Positions 8,888 to 19,564 of a stretch of DNA of 64,000 nucleotides are shown piece by piece. How positions within the stretch are numbered: the stretch's first letter is position 1; the number at the start of each line of letters is the position of its first letter. The stretch covers positions 1 to 64,000 of the forward strand of contig JAFGNZ010000010.1 in NCBI GenBank assembly GCA_016926755.1, given 5' to 3'. The position numbers were made by a program, and so were the translations under genes. The stretch is from Myxococcaceae bacterium (lineage in GTDB: Bacteria; Myxococcota; Myxococcia; Myxococcales; Myxococcaceae). The notes below the pieces were generated by a model. The model saw only the letters and a list, made by a program, of their open reading frames with translations. It was not told the origin of the DNA and ran no database searches.

Positions 8888-11320
8888 CTACCCTCCGGAG
8901 GCCAGGCGCTGCAGCTCCGGAGCGTGCTCACCCTTCGGCTCGAGCTTGAGGTACTCCTGGGCGAGCATGCGGACCTTGTCTGCCTGCTTGCGATCCTTGC
9001 TGAGCATCGTGGCGTAGAAGTAGTACGCCGGGCCGTGGCTGCCGTTGGCCTGGATGGCGCGCTGGAAGGCGTCCTCGGCCTTCGCCATGTCTCCCCGGGA
9101 CAGGTACACGCGGCCCAGCTCCGTCAGGGCGAGGGCGGAGCGATCCGCCTGGCCGATGAACTCCTCCACCGCCTTCTCGAGCTGCTGCTGGGCCTTCTCG
9201 AAGTCCGAGCGCTCCCGGTAGATGGCGCCCATGGCCAGCCGCGCCTCGGGGTTCTTCGCCTTCGGCTCCTTCACCGCGCGCTGGTACTGCGCCAGCGCCT
9301 CGTCGAGCTTGCCCTGGCGGCGGAGGGCGTTGCCGAGCATCACCACCAGCTTGGGGCTCTCGCCCATCGTCTTGAGGGCGGTGTTGAGCGCCTCGGCGGC
9401 CTCCTTCTCGCCGCCCTGCTTGTTCATGAGCGCCTTGGCCAGCTCCACGTGGAACTGGGCGCGGGAGGCGTCCATCTTGATGGCCTCGCGGATGGAGGCG
9501 ACCGCGGCGTCGGTCTGGCCTTCCGCCAGTAACCGGCGGCCCTTGATGAGCAGCAGCTCCGGGTTGGACTTGTCCAGCAGGAAGCCGTCCTGCTCGGCCT
9601 TGCTCATCTGCGCGCGCGCCTTCTCCTTGTCCACGGGGACACCCGTGGCCTCCGAGAGCTTGGTCTGCACCTCCGGCTTGAGGTCCGTCATGGCCGCGGA
9701 CACGCGGCTGATCAGCAGCGAGCGCGCCAGTTGCGCGGTGGCGAGCTGCCTCGGCGAGGGCGGCGGATCCACCTCCAGCAGCTTCTTGAGCATCTTCGCG
9801 GCCAGCTCGTAGAACTCCAGGCTCGGCGAGTCCTGATCCATCATCAGCAGCGACTTGCCCAGCAGCGCCTCCGGGTGGTCCTTCTCGTAGCGCAGCGCAT
9901 TGTCGTACTGCGTCCACGCCGTGTTGTCCTGGCCGAGCCGGCGGTAGACCGCGCCCAGGCTGGCGTAGATGCGCGGATCGGTCTGCGCCAGTTGCTGCGC
10001 CTTGTCCAGGCTGTCGCGCGCGCGCTCCAGATCGCCCGCGTTCATCAGCGCCAGGCCCAGCGTGAGGTTCAGCAGGGAGCTGGCCTTGCCCTGCGCCTCG
10101 AGGTCCTTTACGCGCTTCTCGAACTCGCCCAGCGCCTCCTTGCCCTTGCCGCCGTACGTCTTGACGAGGGCCTCGGCGGCGTACAGGTGCGAGCTCTCCT
10201 CGTCACCGCTCCGGGCCGCCTCCTGGGCCTCCTTCAGGTGCTCCTCGGCCTTGCGACGCGCGTCGTCACCGCCGCCGTGCTCGCCCCAGCGGATGGCCCA
10301 GGCATAGGCCAGGTAGCCGTGCGCGATGACGGAGTCCGGCTTCACCTCGAGCGCCTTGTCGGCCGCCTCGCACGCCTTCTTGTAGGAGTCGTACGAGTCG
10401 TGCTTGAGCTGCTCGGTGGCGACGTCGATGTGCTTCTTGAACTCGCGGTTGCGCTCCCGCGTCCAGCTCGAGAACCCGTAGAAGCCGCCGATGCCGAGGA
10501 TGATCGCCACGACGAGGCCGAGCGTGACGTACATGCTGTGGATGCCCTGCGCCTTCGCGGGGCGCTTCGGGCTGATCTCGTCGTCCTCGTCCTCGTCCAC
10601 CTCCTCCACGACGACGGGGCGGCGGGGCACGGGGCGGGGCTGAGCCGCCACGCCGGGCTGAGTGCCGGTGGGGATCGGGCGGGCTTGAACTCCCGGATTG
10701 GAGAGGCGCCCGGCCTGAACTCCCGGATTGGAGAGGCGCCCGGGCGGCGCGGCCGTCGGCTGGGCGACGGGCGCCAGCACCGGGGGCGCGGCCTGGGGCG
10801 CACCCGCCGCGGGCGCCTGCTGCACGGGCGCGGCGGTGGGCTGCGGGGCCGCCTGCACGGGGACAGGCGCTGGCGGCGGGGCCGCGGGCTTGGGCGGCTC
10901 CACCTTGTACTGCTGAAGCAGGGCGAGCGTCTCCGCGTCGTTCGGATCCGCCTCCCAGGCCTTCAGGAGGTTGGCCTTGCCGGGCTCGGCCTCCCCGGTC
11001 TTGAGCTGCAGCATGCCCACCATGCGCAGCGCCTGCTTGTCCGCGGGCTGGACCTGGAGGGCGCCGAGCGCCTCCTCGAGGGCCTTCTTGTCCTTGCCTT
11101 GCTGCAGGTACACCCGCGCGAGCAGGAGCCGGGGGTCGGCCGCGTTCGGGTGCGCCTTGACACCCTTCTTGCAGACGACCATCGCCTCCATGAAGCGGCC
11201 CATGCCCAGGTAGGCCTCGGCGAGCGGCTTGTATGCTTCAGATGACGGGTCGGCGGCGAACGCGTGCTCCAGCTTCGCGAGCTCGGCCGGGCTCAACGTC
11301 TTGATGGGAGAGGTAGACAT
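8888..11320 (-). CDS. Large membrane-anchored TPR protein
   Basis: 810 residues. TPR-like helices occupy 1-140 (for example [18 protein letters not shown]), a Pro/Ala/Gln-rich linker runs to about 250 and contains an exact tandem repeat of [10 protein letters not shown] near 194-213, one TM segment lies at about 261-283 ([20 protein letters not shown]), and the remaining 520 residues are a long array of TPR units (for example [20 protein letters not shown]). One TPR block is therefore cytoplasmic and one likely periplasmic, a layout suited to joining complexes across the inner membrane. No enzyme domain is seen. It has its own sigma70-like promoter at 11351-11379. It could belong to motility, secretion or division machinery; the partner is unknown. 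Confidence 0.85.
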   Translation of the reverse strand: MSTSPIKTLSPAELAKLEHAFAADPSSEAYKPLAEAYLGMGRFMEAMVVCKKGVKAHPNAADPRLLLARVYLQQGKDKKALEEALGALQVQPADKQALRMVGMLQLKTGEAEPGKANLLKAWEADPNDAETLALLQQYKVEPPKPAAPPPAPVPVQAAPQPTAAPVQQAPAAGAPQAAPPVLAPVAQPTAAPPGRLSNPGVQAGRLSNPGVQARPIPTGTQPGVAAQPRPVPRRPVVVEEVDEDEDDEISPKRPAKAQGIHSMYVTLGLVVAIILGIGGFYGFSSWTRERNREFKKHIDVATEQLKHDSYDSYKKACEAADKALEVKPDSVIAHGYLAYAWAIRWGEHGGGDDARRKAEEHLKEAQEAARSGDEESSHLYAAEALVKTYGGKGKEALGEFEKRVKDLEAQGKASSLLNLTLGLALMNAGDLERARDSLDKAQQLAQTDPRIYASLGAVYRRLGQDNTAWTQYDNALRYEKDHPEALLGKSLLMMDQDSPSLEFYELAAKMLKKLLEVDPPPSPRQLATAQLARSLLISRVSAAMTDLKPEVQTKLSEATGVPVDKEKARAQMSKAEQDGFLLDKSNPELLLIKGRRLLAEGQTDAAVASIREAIKMDASRAQFHVELAKALMNKQGGEKEAAEALNTALKTMGESPKLVVMLGNALRRQGKLDEALAQYQRAVKEPKAKNPEARLAMGAIYRERSDFEKAQQQLEKAVEEFIGQADRSALALTELGRVYLSRGDMAKAEDAFQRAIQANGSHGPAYYFYATMLSKDRKQADKVRMLAQEYLKLEPKGEHAPELQRLASGG
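10684..10743. repeat. Tandem 30-bp repeat (two copies) inside the TPR gene
   Basis: Two adjacent 30-base units (10684-10713 and 10714-10743) differ at a single base and encode [10 protein letters not shown] twice, in frame. The unit is a multiple of three, so copy number can change without breaking the gene. Confidence 0.85.
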
Positions 11321-11350
11321 TTCCGGAAGATGCGCCTGGGAAGGAGGGTT

Positions 11351-11379
11351 TTTATGACACCCGCGCCGCTGGGCGTCAA
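11351..11379 (-). promoter_or_regulatory. Sigma70-type promoter of the TPR gene
   Basis: On the - strand TTGACG (11374-11379) and CATAAA (11351-11356) are separated by 17 bases. Transcription would start near 11344, about 24 bases before the ATG at 11320. Confidence 0.55.
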
Positions 11380-11407
11380 ATGCCAGGAGGGGGCTCCCTG
11401 CTCTTGC

Positions 11408-11436
11408 TTGACAGCCTCACAGGGGTCCGGTATCTG
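11408..11436 (+). promoter_or_regulatory. Sigma70-type promoter of tRNA-Ala
   Basis: A perfect TTGACA (11408-11413) and TATCTG (11431-11436) are separated by 17 bases. Transcription would begin near 11443, about 55 bases before the tRNA. It is back to back with the TPR gene promoter. Confidence 0.65.
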
Positions 11437-11497
11437 GCCGTCCACATTGATCAGCCCCAGACTGATCGTGGTTGTAGCAGGCAGGCAGGCACGTTGT

Positions 11498-11573
<76 letters not shown>

Positions 11574-11584
11574 CAAAGTGACAG

Positions 11585-11620
11585 AGGGCCTCACTGGAGA
11601 CAGTGAGGCCCTTTGCATTT
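11585..11620 (+). terminator. Intrinsic terminator of tRNA-Ala
   Basis: A perfect 12-bp stem (AGGGCCTCACTG with CAGTGAGGCCCT) around a GAGA loop, followed by TTGCATTT. It starts 11 bases after the tRNA. Confidence 0.85.
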
Positions 11621-11668
11621 GGGCCACAACCGAATTGCAAAGGCCGCCGGCTTTGTTATCCGGGGCCG

Positions 11669-12250
11669 ATGATCGAGCAGCCCTCGCTTTCGTTCTTCGC
11701 CCGCCTCTGGCTGGCGTTCCTGTGCTTCTGGCGCGTGCTGGCCTCCCGCCCGTTCGCCCAGGCCGTCCACCCGCTGAGCCAGGCCTATGACGCGGGCACG
11801 CTGGGCGCCGGCCCGGCCGCGCTGCCCAAGCCCGAGCCCACGCCGCCCCCCGCCCCGCCGCCCGAGCGCGAGCACGCCTCGGCGCTGATGCTGCTGTCCA
11901 TGCTCCAGCGGGAGGGGCGCCTGATCGACTTCCTCCAGGAGAACGTGGCCGGCTTCCCGGACGCGGACGTGGGCGCCGCCGCGCGCATCGTCCACGAGGG
12001 CTGCCGCAAGGTGGTCCAGCAGTACCTGGTGCTCAAGCCCATCCTGCCGGACTCGGAGGGGGCGAGCGTCACCGTCCCGGCCGGCTTCGACGCCAAGCGC
12101 ATCCGCCTCACCGGCAACGTGGCCGGCCAGCCGCCCTACTCCGGCTCGCTCAAGCACCACGGGTGGGTGACGGAGGAGGTGCTGCTGCCCACGCTCAGCC
12201 CGGCGATGGATCCCCGGGTGCTGGCCCCCGCTGAAGTCGAGCTCACCTGA
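11669..12250 (+). CDS. DUF2760 protein, first gene of an Hsp70 operon
   Basis: 193 residues. The N-terminus (SLSFFARLWLAFLCFWRVL) is hydrophobic or amphipathic, a Pro-rich linker (about 50-70) follows, and the conserved DUF2760 domain (about 73-193) contains LLSMLQREGRLIDFLQENV, DADVGAAARIVHEGCRK, FDAKRIRLTGNV and the terminal LAPAEVEL. The family's function is not known; it is found next to Hsp70-like genes in other proteobacteria, as here. It is 30 bases ahead of the first Hsp70 gene on the same strand. Membrane association of the N-terminus would place the chaperones near the inner membrane, but that is inference. ATG 11669 fits the family N-terminus better than the longer open frame that begins inside the tRNA terminator. 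Confidence 0.9.
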   Translation: MIEQPSLSFFARLWLAFLCFWRVLASRPFAQAVHPLSQAYDAGTLGAGPAALPKPEPTPPPAPPPEREHASALMLLSMLQREGRLIDFLQENVAGFPDADVGAAARIVHEGCRKVVQQYLVLKPILPDSEGASVTVPAGFDAKRIRLTGNVAGQPPYSGSLKHHGWVTEEVLLPTLSPAMDPRVLAPAEVELT

Positions 12251-12280
12251 CCCTCGCCGCCAAGGAGAACCCGTCCATCC

Positions 12281-14134
<1,854 letters not shown>

Positions 14135-14158
14135 GAAGCGCCGCGGCACCGGAGGCTT

Positions 14159-16936
14159 ATGCGCATCATCGGCATCGACCTGGGCACCACCCACTGCGCC
14201 GTCGCATCCATCGACCCCGCACGCGGGCCGAGCGCCCCCATCGAGGACTTCCTCATCCCGCAGCTCGTCCGGCAGGGCGAGGTGGCGGCGCGCCCGCTGC
14301 TGCCCTCGTGCATCTACGTGCCCGCGGGGCATGAGCTGGCCGGTGAGTCGCTGAAGCTGCCCTGGGGCGACGCCGGGCCCAACGTGGTGGGCGAGTTCGC
14401 GCGCTGGCAGGGCGCCCGCGTGCCCGGAAGGCTCGTCTCCTCCGCCAAGAGCTGGCTGTGCCACCCGGGCGTGGACCGCTCCGCCCCCATCCTCCCCTGG
14501 GGCTCGCCCGCGGACGTGGCCAGGCTCTCGCCGGTGGACGCCAGCGCCCTGCTGCTCTCGCACATGGCCCATGCGTGGGACCACGCGCACCCAGCGGCGC
14601 CGCTGGCCCAGCAGGAGGTCGTCATCACCGTCCCCGCCTCCTTCGACGAGGCGGCGCGCGCCCTCACCGTGAGCGCGGCGCGCAAGGCGGGCCTGGAGAA
14701 GTTCACCCTGCTCGAGGAGCCCCAGGCGGCCTTCTACGACTACACCGCGCGCCACCGCACGGACCTGGCGAAGGTGCTGGCCAACGTGCGCCTGGTGCTG
14801 GTGGTGGACGTGGGCGGCGGCACCACGGACTTCACGCTCGTCCACGCGGGTGTCTCTCCGGAGGGGCCCATGCTGCGGCGGCTCGCGGTGGGCGAGCACC
14901 TGATGCTGGGCGGCGACAACATGGACGCCGCCCTCGCCCGCCGGGTGGAGGAGAAGCTCTTCCCCGATGGCCGCCGCCTGTCCGCCACCCAGTGGACCCA
15001 GGCCATCCAGGCCGCGCGGACCGCCAAGGAGGCGCTGCTCGGCCCCAACCCGCCAGAGCGCTACGGCGTCTCGCTGGTGGCAGAGGGCAGCCGGCTGCTC
15101 GGCGGGGCGCTGTCCACGGAGCTGACGCGGGCGGAGGCCGAGAGCCTCATCCTCGACGGCTTCTTCCCCACGTCCACCCCGGGCGACAGGCCCCGGCGCG
15201 CGGCGCGCATGGCCTTGCAGGAGCTGGGGCTGCCGTACGCCCAGGATGCGGCGGTGACACGCCACCTGGCCGCCTTCCTCGGCCAGCACGCGGCGGCGGG
15301 CTTCTCGGCGCTCGGTGAGGCGCCTCCCTCCGAGGGCGCCCTGCCCCGCCCGGACGCCCTCCTCCTCAACGGGGGCGTCTTCAACTCGCCCCACATCTCC
15401 GAGCGGCTGGTGGAGGCGCTCTCCGCGTGGTGGCCGGGCGCCCCGCGCATCCCCCTGCTGCGCCACGAGTCGCTGGAGAAGGCGGTGGCGCGGGGCGCGG
15501 CGTACTACGGGCTGGTGCGGCGCGGCCACGGCCTGCGCATCGGCGGCGGCGCGGCGCGCGCGTACTACGTGGGCCTGGAGCGCCCCGCGGACAGCGGCGA
15601 GCAGCCCGTCCTCTGCCTCATCCCCCGCGGCTTCGAGGAGGGCCAGGCGGTGGACCTGGGCGAGCGCCCCTTCACCCTCACGCTCGGGCGGCCGGTGCAG
15701 TTCACCCTGTACTCCACCACGAGCGACCGCATCGACAAGCCGGGGGACATCCTCCCCCTGGCCGAGGACCTCAAGCCGCTGCCGCCCATCCACACGCTCC
15801 TCAAGGGCGCCTCGGGGAAGACGGCGGAGGTGCCGGTGCACCTGCGCGCCGCGCTCACGGAGATCGGCACGCTGGAGCTGTTCTGCGTCTCCAACGTGGC
15901 GGACGAGCGCTGGCGGCTCGAGTTCGAGCTGCGCGGCTCGGGCTCGGGCCAGGACATCACCATCACCGAGTCCATGCCCTCGCGCTTCGCCGAGGCGAAG
16001 GAGAACGTGGAGCGCGTCTACGGCAACAAGCCGCTGCCCATCGGCCCCAAGGACGTGAAGCAGCTCTCCAAGACGCTGGAGAAGGTGCTCGGCCCGCGGG
16101 AGACGTGGCGCGTGCCCGTGCTGCGCGAGCTGTGGAGCTCGCTCTTCGCGGGCGCCAGCAAGCGCCGCCGCTCGGCGGACCACGAGCGCGTCTTCTACAG
16201 CCTCGCCGGCTACACGCTGCGGCCCGGCTTCGGCTACCCGCTGGACCACTGGCGCGCGGAGCAGACCTTCGGGCTCTTCGATCAGCTCGTCCAGTTCCAC
16301 ACGGAGAAGGCGGTGTGGATCGAGTTCTGGGTGATGTGGCGGCGCATCTCCGGCGGGCTCACCGAGGCGCAGCAGGCGAAGCTCTGGGCCTACCTCGAGC
16401 CCCACCTGGCCCGCCGCGTGCCCCCGGAGGCGCCGCCCCCGGGCAAGCTCAAGGGCATCCAGCCGGAGGGGCTGGACGAGATGGTGCGCGCGGCCGCCTC
16501 GCTGGAGCACCTGCCCGCCGCGGAGAAGGCGACGCTGGGTGGCTGGGTGGCGGCCCGGCTCCGCGCCGAGGCGAAGTCCGGTGGCCCGTGGGCCTGGTCG
16601 CTCGGGCGGCTGGGGGCGCGCGTGCCGCTCTACGGCAGCAGCCACAAGGTGGTGGACGTGGACACCGCCGAGGCGTGGCTCACGCTGCTGCTGGATCTGG
16701 ATCTGCGCCGCATCGACGGAGCCCCCTTCGCGGCGGCCCAGCTCGCGCGGCTCACCGGGGACAGGACGCGGGACATCGATCCGGCCCTGCGCACCCGCAC
16801 GGCCCAGGCGCTCACCGCGGCCAAGGCCTCCGAGACATGGGTGGGGATGATGAATGAGGTGCTGGCGCTCGAGGCGGCCGACGAGGCCCGGGCCCTCGGA
16901 GATACGCTGCCCGCGGGCCTTCGGCTCTCGCCGTGA
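14159..16936 (+). CDS. Hsp70 family protein with a C-terminal DUF3731 domain
   Basis: 925 residues, about 300 longer than its neighbour. The Hsp70 ATPase covers about 1-450 (MRIIGIDLGTTHCAVAS, VVITVPASFDEAARALT, LLEEPQAAFYDY, VLVVDVGGGTTDFTL, GGDNMDAALAR). A beta-sandwich-like part extends to about 600, then comes a helical DUF3731 region (about 620-925) with LSKTLEKVLGPRETWRVPVL, YTLRPGFGYPLDHWR and WIEFWVMWRRISGGL. The pairing of this protein with a shorter Hsp70 and a DUF2760 protein is a recurring gene order outside myxobacteria too. DUF3731 has no assigned role; it may hold the client or the membrane partner. The two Hsp70s share motifs closely enough to suggest an old duplication. Confidence 0.92.
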   Translation: MRIIGIDLGTTHCAVASIDPARGPSAPIEDFLIPQLVRQGEVAARPLLPSCIYVPAGHELAGESLKLPWGDAGPNVVGEFARWQGARVPGRLVSSAKSWLCHPGVDRSAPILPWGSPADVARLSPVDASALLLSHMAHAWDHAHPAAPLAQQEVVITVPASFDEAARALTVSAARKAGLEKFTLLEEPQAAFYDYTARHRTDLAKVLANVRLVLVVDVGGGTTDFTLVHAGVSPEGPMLRRLAVGEHLMLGGDNMDAALARRVEEKLFPDGRRLSATQWTQAIQAARTAKEALLGPNPPERYGVSLVAEGSRLLGGALSTELTRAEAESLILDGFFPTSTPGDRPRRAARMALQELGLPYAQDAAVTRHLAAFLGQHAAAGFSALGEAPPSEGALPRPDALLLNGGVFNSPHISERLVEALSAWWPGAPRIPLLRHESLEKAVARGAAYYGLVRRGHGLRIGGGAARAYYVGLERPADSGEQPVLCLIPRGFEEGQAVDLGERPFTLTLGRPVQFTLYSTTSDRIDKPGDILPLAEDLKPLPPIHTLLKGASGKTAEVPVHLRAALTEIGTLELFCVSNVADERWRLEFELRGSGSGQDITITESMPSRFAEAKENVERVYGNKPLPIGPKDVKQLSKTLEKVLGPRETWRVPVLRELWSSLFAGASKRRRSADHERVFYSLAGYTLRPGFGYPLDHWRAEQTFGLFDQLVQFHTEKAVWIEFWVMWRRISGGLTEAQQAKLWAYLEPHLARRVPPEAPPPGKLKGIQPEGLDEMVRAAASLEHLPAAEKATLGGWVAARLRAEAKSGGPWAWSLGRLGARVPLYGSSHKVVDVDTAEAWLTLLLDLDLRRIDGAPFAAAQLARLTGDRTRDIDPALRTRTAQALTAAKASETWVGMMNEVLALEAADEARALGDTLPAGLRLSP

Positions 16937-16993
16937 GCGCCCCAGGGGGCCTGGGCACCCGCTCAGGCTCCCTCACGGCAGATCCCTCCCCGC

Positions 16994-17015
16994 AGGTGGG
17001 AGCCAACTCCCACCT
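16994..17015. terminator. Hairpin between convergent genes
   Basis: A perfect 9-bp stem (AGGTGGGAG with CTCCCACCT) and a CCAA loop, 58 bases after the Hsp70 operon and 27 bases after the zinc-ribbon gene on the opposite strand. There is no U-tract; a bidirectional terminator is the simplest reading. Confidence 0.5.
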
Positions 17016-17041
17016 CAGAGGGAAACGGGCCTGCCAGGCGC

Positions 17042-17473
17042 TCAGCCCTCGGACGGGACGGGAGCGAGCTCGGCCTTGGGCTCTTCCTCGCTCACGGCCT
17101 CGTCCGCCTCCGAGTCCGCGGCCTCGGCGGCGACGACCTGGAGCTCGGCCGTGGACTCCTCGACGGCGGAGGCCGCGGGCGTCTCGGCGCTGGCCTCACC
17201 CGCCTTGCCCTTGGGCTTCTTCGTCCCCGCCCCCGAGCGGCACGTGCGGCACCACGGCTGGTTGCGGATGGCTCCGTCCGCCATCTTGCGCAGCCCGAAC
17301 TGCGCCAGCGGCTTGAGCGTGCGGCACTTGAGGCACATCAGCGAGATGAGCACCTCATGCCCTTCCGCATCGTAGACCGCCGACTTGCGCTTCTTGCGCG
17401 GCTGCCCCGGCTCGCGCGGCTTGACCTTCTCAGACGCCGGCGGCGCCATCATCGGGGTCACCTTGTAAAGCAT
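17042..17473 (-). CDS. Small zinc-ribbon protein with acidic tail, unknown
   Basis: 143 residues. A basic stretch (PREPGQPRKKRKSAV, about 17-31) is followed by two Cys pairs, LMCLKCRTLKPLAQFG (about 44-59) and QPWCRTCRSG (about 73-82), forming a treble-clef or ribbon-like zinc site. The rest (about 85-143) is Ala/Glu/Ser-rich and acidic. The pattern of two CxxC knuckles around a conserved PLAQFG-type stretch resembles phage- and plant-type HNH-adjacent ribbons, but no nuclease His is visible. ATG 17473 has GGAGG upstream at about seven bases. It could be a DNA- or RNA-associated adaptor. Confidence 0.68.
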   Translation of the reverse strand: MLYKVTPMMAPPASEKVKPREPGQPRKKRKSAVYDAEGHEVLISLMCLKCRTLKPLAQFGLRKMADGAIRNQPWCRTCRSGAGTKKPKGKAGEASAETPAASAVEESTAELQVVAAEAADSEADEAVSEEEPKAELAPVPSEG

Positions 17474-17589
17474 GTCCGTCCCTCCCGAGCTTCCGGCACG
17501 CGCCCATATCTCCCAGGCTCGGACAGAGCCCTCCGACCAGGCACGGCAGGCCCTAGAGTAAGGAGGAAATCGGGTTTTGAAAACTGATC

Positions 17590-17614
17590 CCGGGCCGAAA
17601 AATCGGCCTCGGGT
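17590..17614 (-). terminator. Hairpin downstream of the first 5'-nucleotidase gene
   Basis: CCCGGGCCGA and TCGGCCTCGGG pair around AAAA with one mismatch or bulge. On the - strand it is followed by ATCAGTTTTC. It lies about 85 bases after the nucleotidase stop. Confidence 0.45.
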
Positions 17615-17699
17615 ATGATTCCACTGAAATCTCGCCAACTTGCGGGCGCCCCTGGATGTGGGCGGCCTGGGACCCTACCTCACAGGCAGTGCGGATCCC

Positions 17700-19520
17700 T
17701 CAGCGAGCCTGGCTTGGAGGGCAGTCCCCGCCCCCCTCCACGTACGAGATACGCCCCAGGTTGGGAGCGGTGAGCGGCGCCTTTCGGGCCTGCCAGTGCG
17801 CGATCAGCTCATCCCGCAGAGTCCCTGGCCGCGCGCTCCCCAGATCGATCCGACCTGGTGGGAGACCCTCGAGTGCTGGGGACAACCCGTCGCCGCCCCT
17901 CGCGAGGAAGTCGGGCATCACCACGCGGTAGAGCTTCTTCGGCGCCAGCGGCCGGCCGTTGGCCAGCGTGGCGCCCCGGAAGCGCTCCGACCCCGGGCAG
18001 CGGGCGAGCGACACCTTCAGCCCGGAGACCTGGAAGACGCCCTTCTTCGTCCCATAGACGATCTGGAGCAGGCGCCTCAGCTCCTCCCCGCTCAGGGTGA
18101 CGAGCGCCACGGTGTTGTCGAAGGGGAGCACCTCGTAGACATCACCGAAGGTGAGCGGGCCCGCGTCCAGGTCCGCGCGCAGCCCTCCCGGGTTCAACAG
18201 CGCCACATCCGCGCGAGCGGCCTCCCGGAGCGAGTCCGCGAGGAAGCTCCCGATCGCGCTCTCGGCCTGGTAGTCGCGCTTGAGCGCCACGGGGACGTTG
18301 ACCCCGAGTTCCCGGCGCTGCTCCTGCTCGACGCGCGCGAGCGCCGGGGCGATGAGCGCCTCCACGGAGGCATCCGGCACCACCGGCTGGCCGAGGAACG
18401 TCGCGGGCACGAGCCGCACCTCGGCCTGCTCCCGCAGCTTGCGCGCGTCGCAGGTGCCGCTCACCGCGTCCACCTGGGCACAGAGGGGAATGGCGGCGTG
18501 GATCTGGGTGCGCTCCGGCAGCACCTTGCGGCTCGCCGGATCCACGAAGAGCTCGAGGTAGCCGAAGGAGCGCCCCAACCCGGACGTCTCGATGACGGGC
18601 ACGCCATGGAGGAAGTGCCCCATGGACTGGTGGGTGTGCCCCGCGATCAGCGCGTCCAGGGTGCCGGGAGGCAGCGCGCCGAGGAATTCGAAGAGCTCAC
18701 CCTCCTTCGGATCACAGCTGGACGGATCTCTCGGGTCCTCCAGCCGCGAGCACTTGCTGCCCGCGTGCGCCACGCCCAGGATCACCTCGGCGCCACGCTC
18801 TCGCAGGTGACGGGCCGCCTCCACCGTGACGGGGGCGAGGGGCTCGAAGCGGAGGGAGGTGACGTTGGTCGGGTTGGTGGTCTCCGGCGTGGCCGGCGTC
18901 GTCAGCCCGACGATGCCCACCTTCACGCCCTGCACGGTGACGAGGTGCGTGCCGTCATTGCCAAGCCACGCCGGGCGCTGGCCGCTCTCGGCCTCGCGGG
19001 TGTTGGCGGAGAGGATGGGAAAGCGCGCCTGCTGGATGCGGGCCTTCAGCGTGCCCAGGGGATCATCTCCGGGCTTCACCGGCACGGGGGCCGGCCCCAC
19101 GGGGCCATAGTCGAACTCGTGGTTGCCGATGGCGGCGGCGGTGACGCCGAGGTGGTTGTACACGTCGATGACGATGGCGCCCTCGGTGAGGTTGGACGCG
19201 AGCGTGCCTTGGAAGAGATCCCCGGCGTCGAGGAGCAGCACACCTCCCGGATTGTCCGCGCGCAGCCTGGCGACGTGGCTGGCGAAGGTGGCGGCTCCCC
19301 CCTCCTTGATCTCCACGCCGCCCTTGAGGAAGGTGCGGTGGGGAGCGATCCAGCCGTGGAGATCATTGGTGCCCACCACGGTGAGCCGGAGAGGCTCGGC
19401 AGGGGCGGCAGGAGCGACCTGCGCGCGGGCGGCCACCGCCGGTTCCGAGGGCTGCGGAGCGCTGCGGCACGCGGCGGCCGCGAGGGCCACCAGACAGAGC
19501 GAGAGACGGAGTCGAAGCAT
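17700..19520 (-). CDS. 5'-nucleotidase/2',3'-cyclic phosphodiesterase-type lipoprotein
   Basis: 606 residues. A signal peptide with an Ala-rich lipobox-like end (LVALAAAAC, Cys near 18) anchors it in the envelope. The N-terminal calcineurin-like domain (about 45-310) shows GTNDLHGWIAPH, LLLDAGDLFQGT, AIGNHEFDYG, GVAHAG and AGHTHQSMGH, all metal ligands being present. The C-terminal substrate domain (about 350-600) has NPGGLRADLDAG, TFGDVYEVLPFDNTV and the adenine-stacking region YRVVMPDFLARGGDG. It should release phosphate and nucleosides from extracellular nucleotides. It lies 44 bases downstream of the phytase gene on the same strand, so the two form a phosphate-scavenging pair. Its paralogue is at 59491-61095. 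Confidence 0.92.
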   Translation of the reverse strand: MLRLRLSLCLVALAAAACRSAPQPSEPAVAARAQVAPAAPAEPLRLTVVGTNDLHGWIAPHRTFLKGGVEIKEGGAATFASHVARLRADNPGGVLLLDAGDLFQGTLASNLTEGAIVIDVYNHLGVTAAAIGNHEFDYGPVGPAPVPVKPGDDPLGTLKARIQQARFPILSANTREAESGQRPAWLGNDGTHLVTVQGVKVGIVGLTTPATPETTNPTNVTSLRFEPLAPVTVEAARHLRERGAEVILGVAHAGSKCSRLEDPRDPSSCDPKEGELFEFLGALPPGTLDALIAGHTHQSMGHFLHGVPVIETSGLGRSFGYLELFVDPASRKVLPERTQIHAAIPLCAQVDAVSGTCDARKLREQAEVRLVPATFLGQPVVPDASVEALIAPALARVEQEQRRELGVNVPVALKRDYQAESAIGSFLADSLREAARADVALLNPGGLRADLDAGPLTFGDVYEVLPFDNTVALVTLSGEELRRLLQIVYGTKKGVFQVSGLKVSLARCPGSERFRGATLANGRPLAPKKLYRVVMPDFLARGGDGLSPALEGLPPGRIDLGSARPGTLRDELIAHWQARKAPLTAPNLGRISYVEGGGDCPPSQAR

Positions 19521-19564
19521 GGGGCCGGCACTTCATCGCGGAGCCAGCCCGCTGGCAACAGGCA

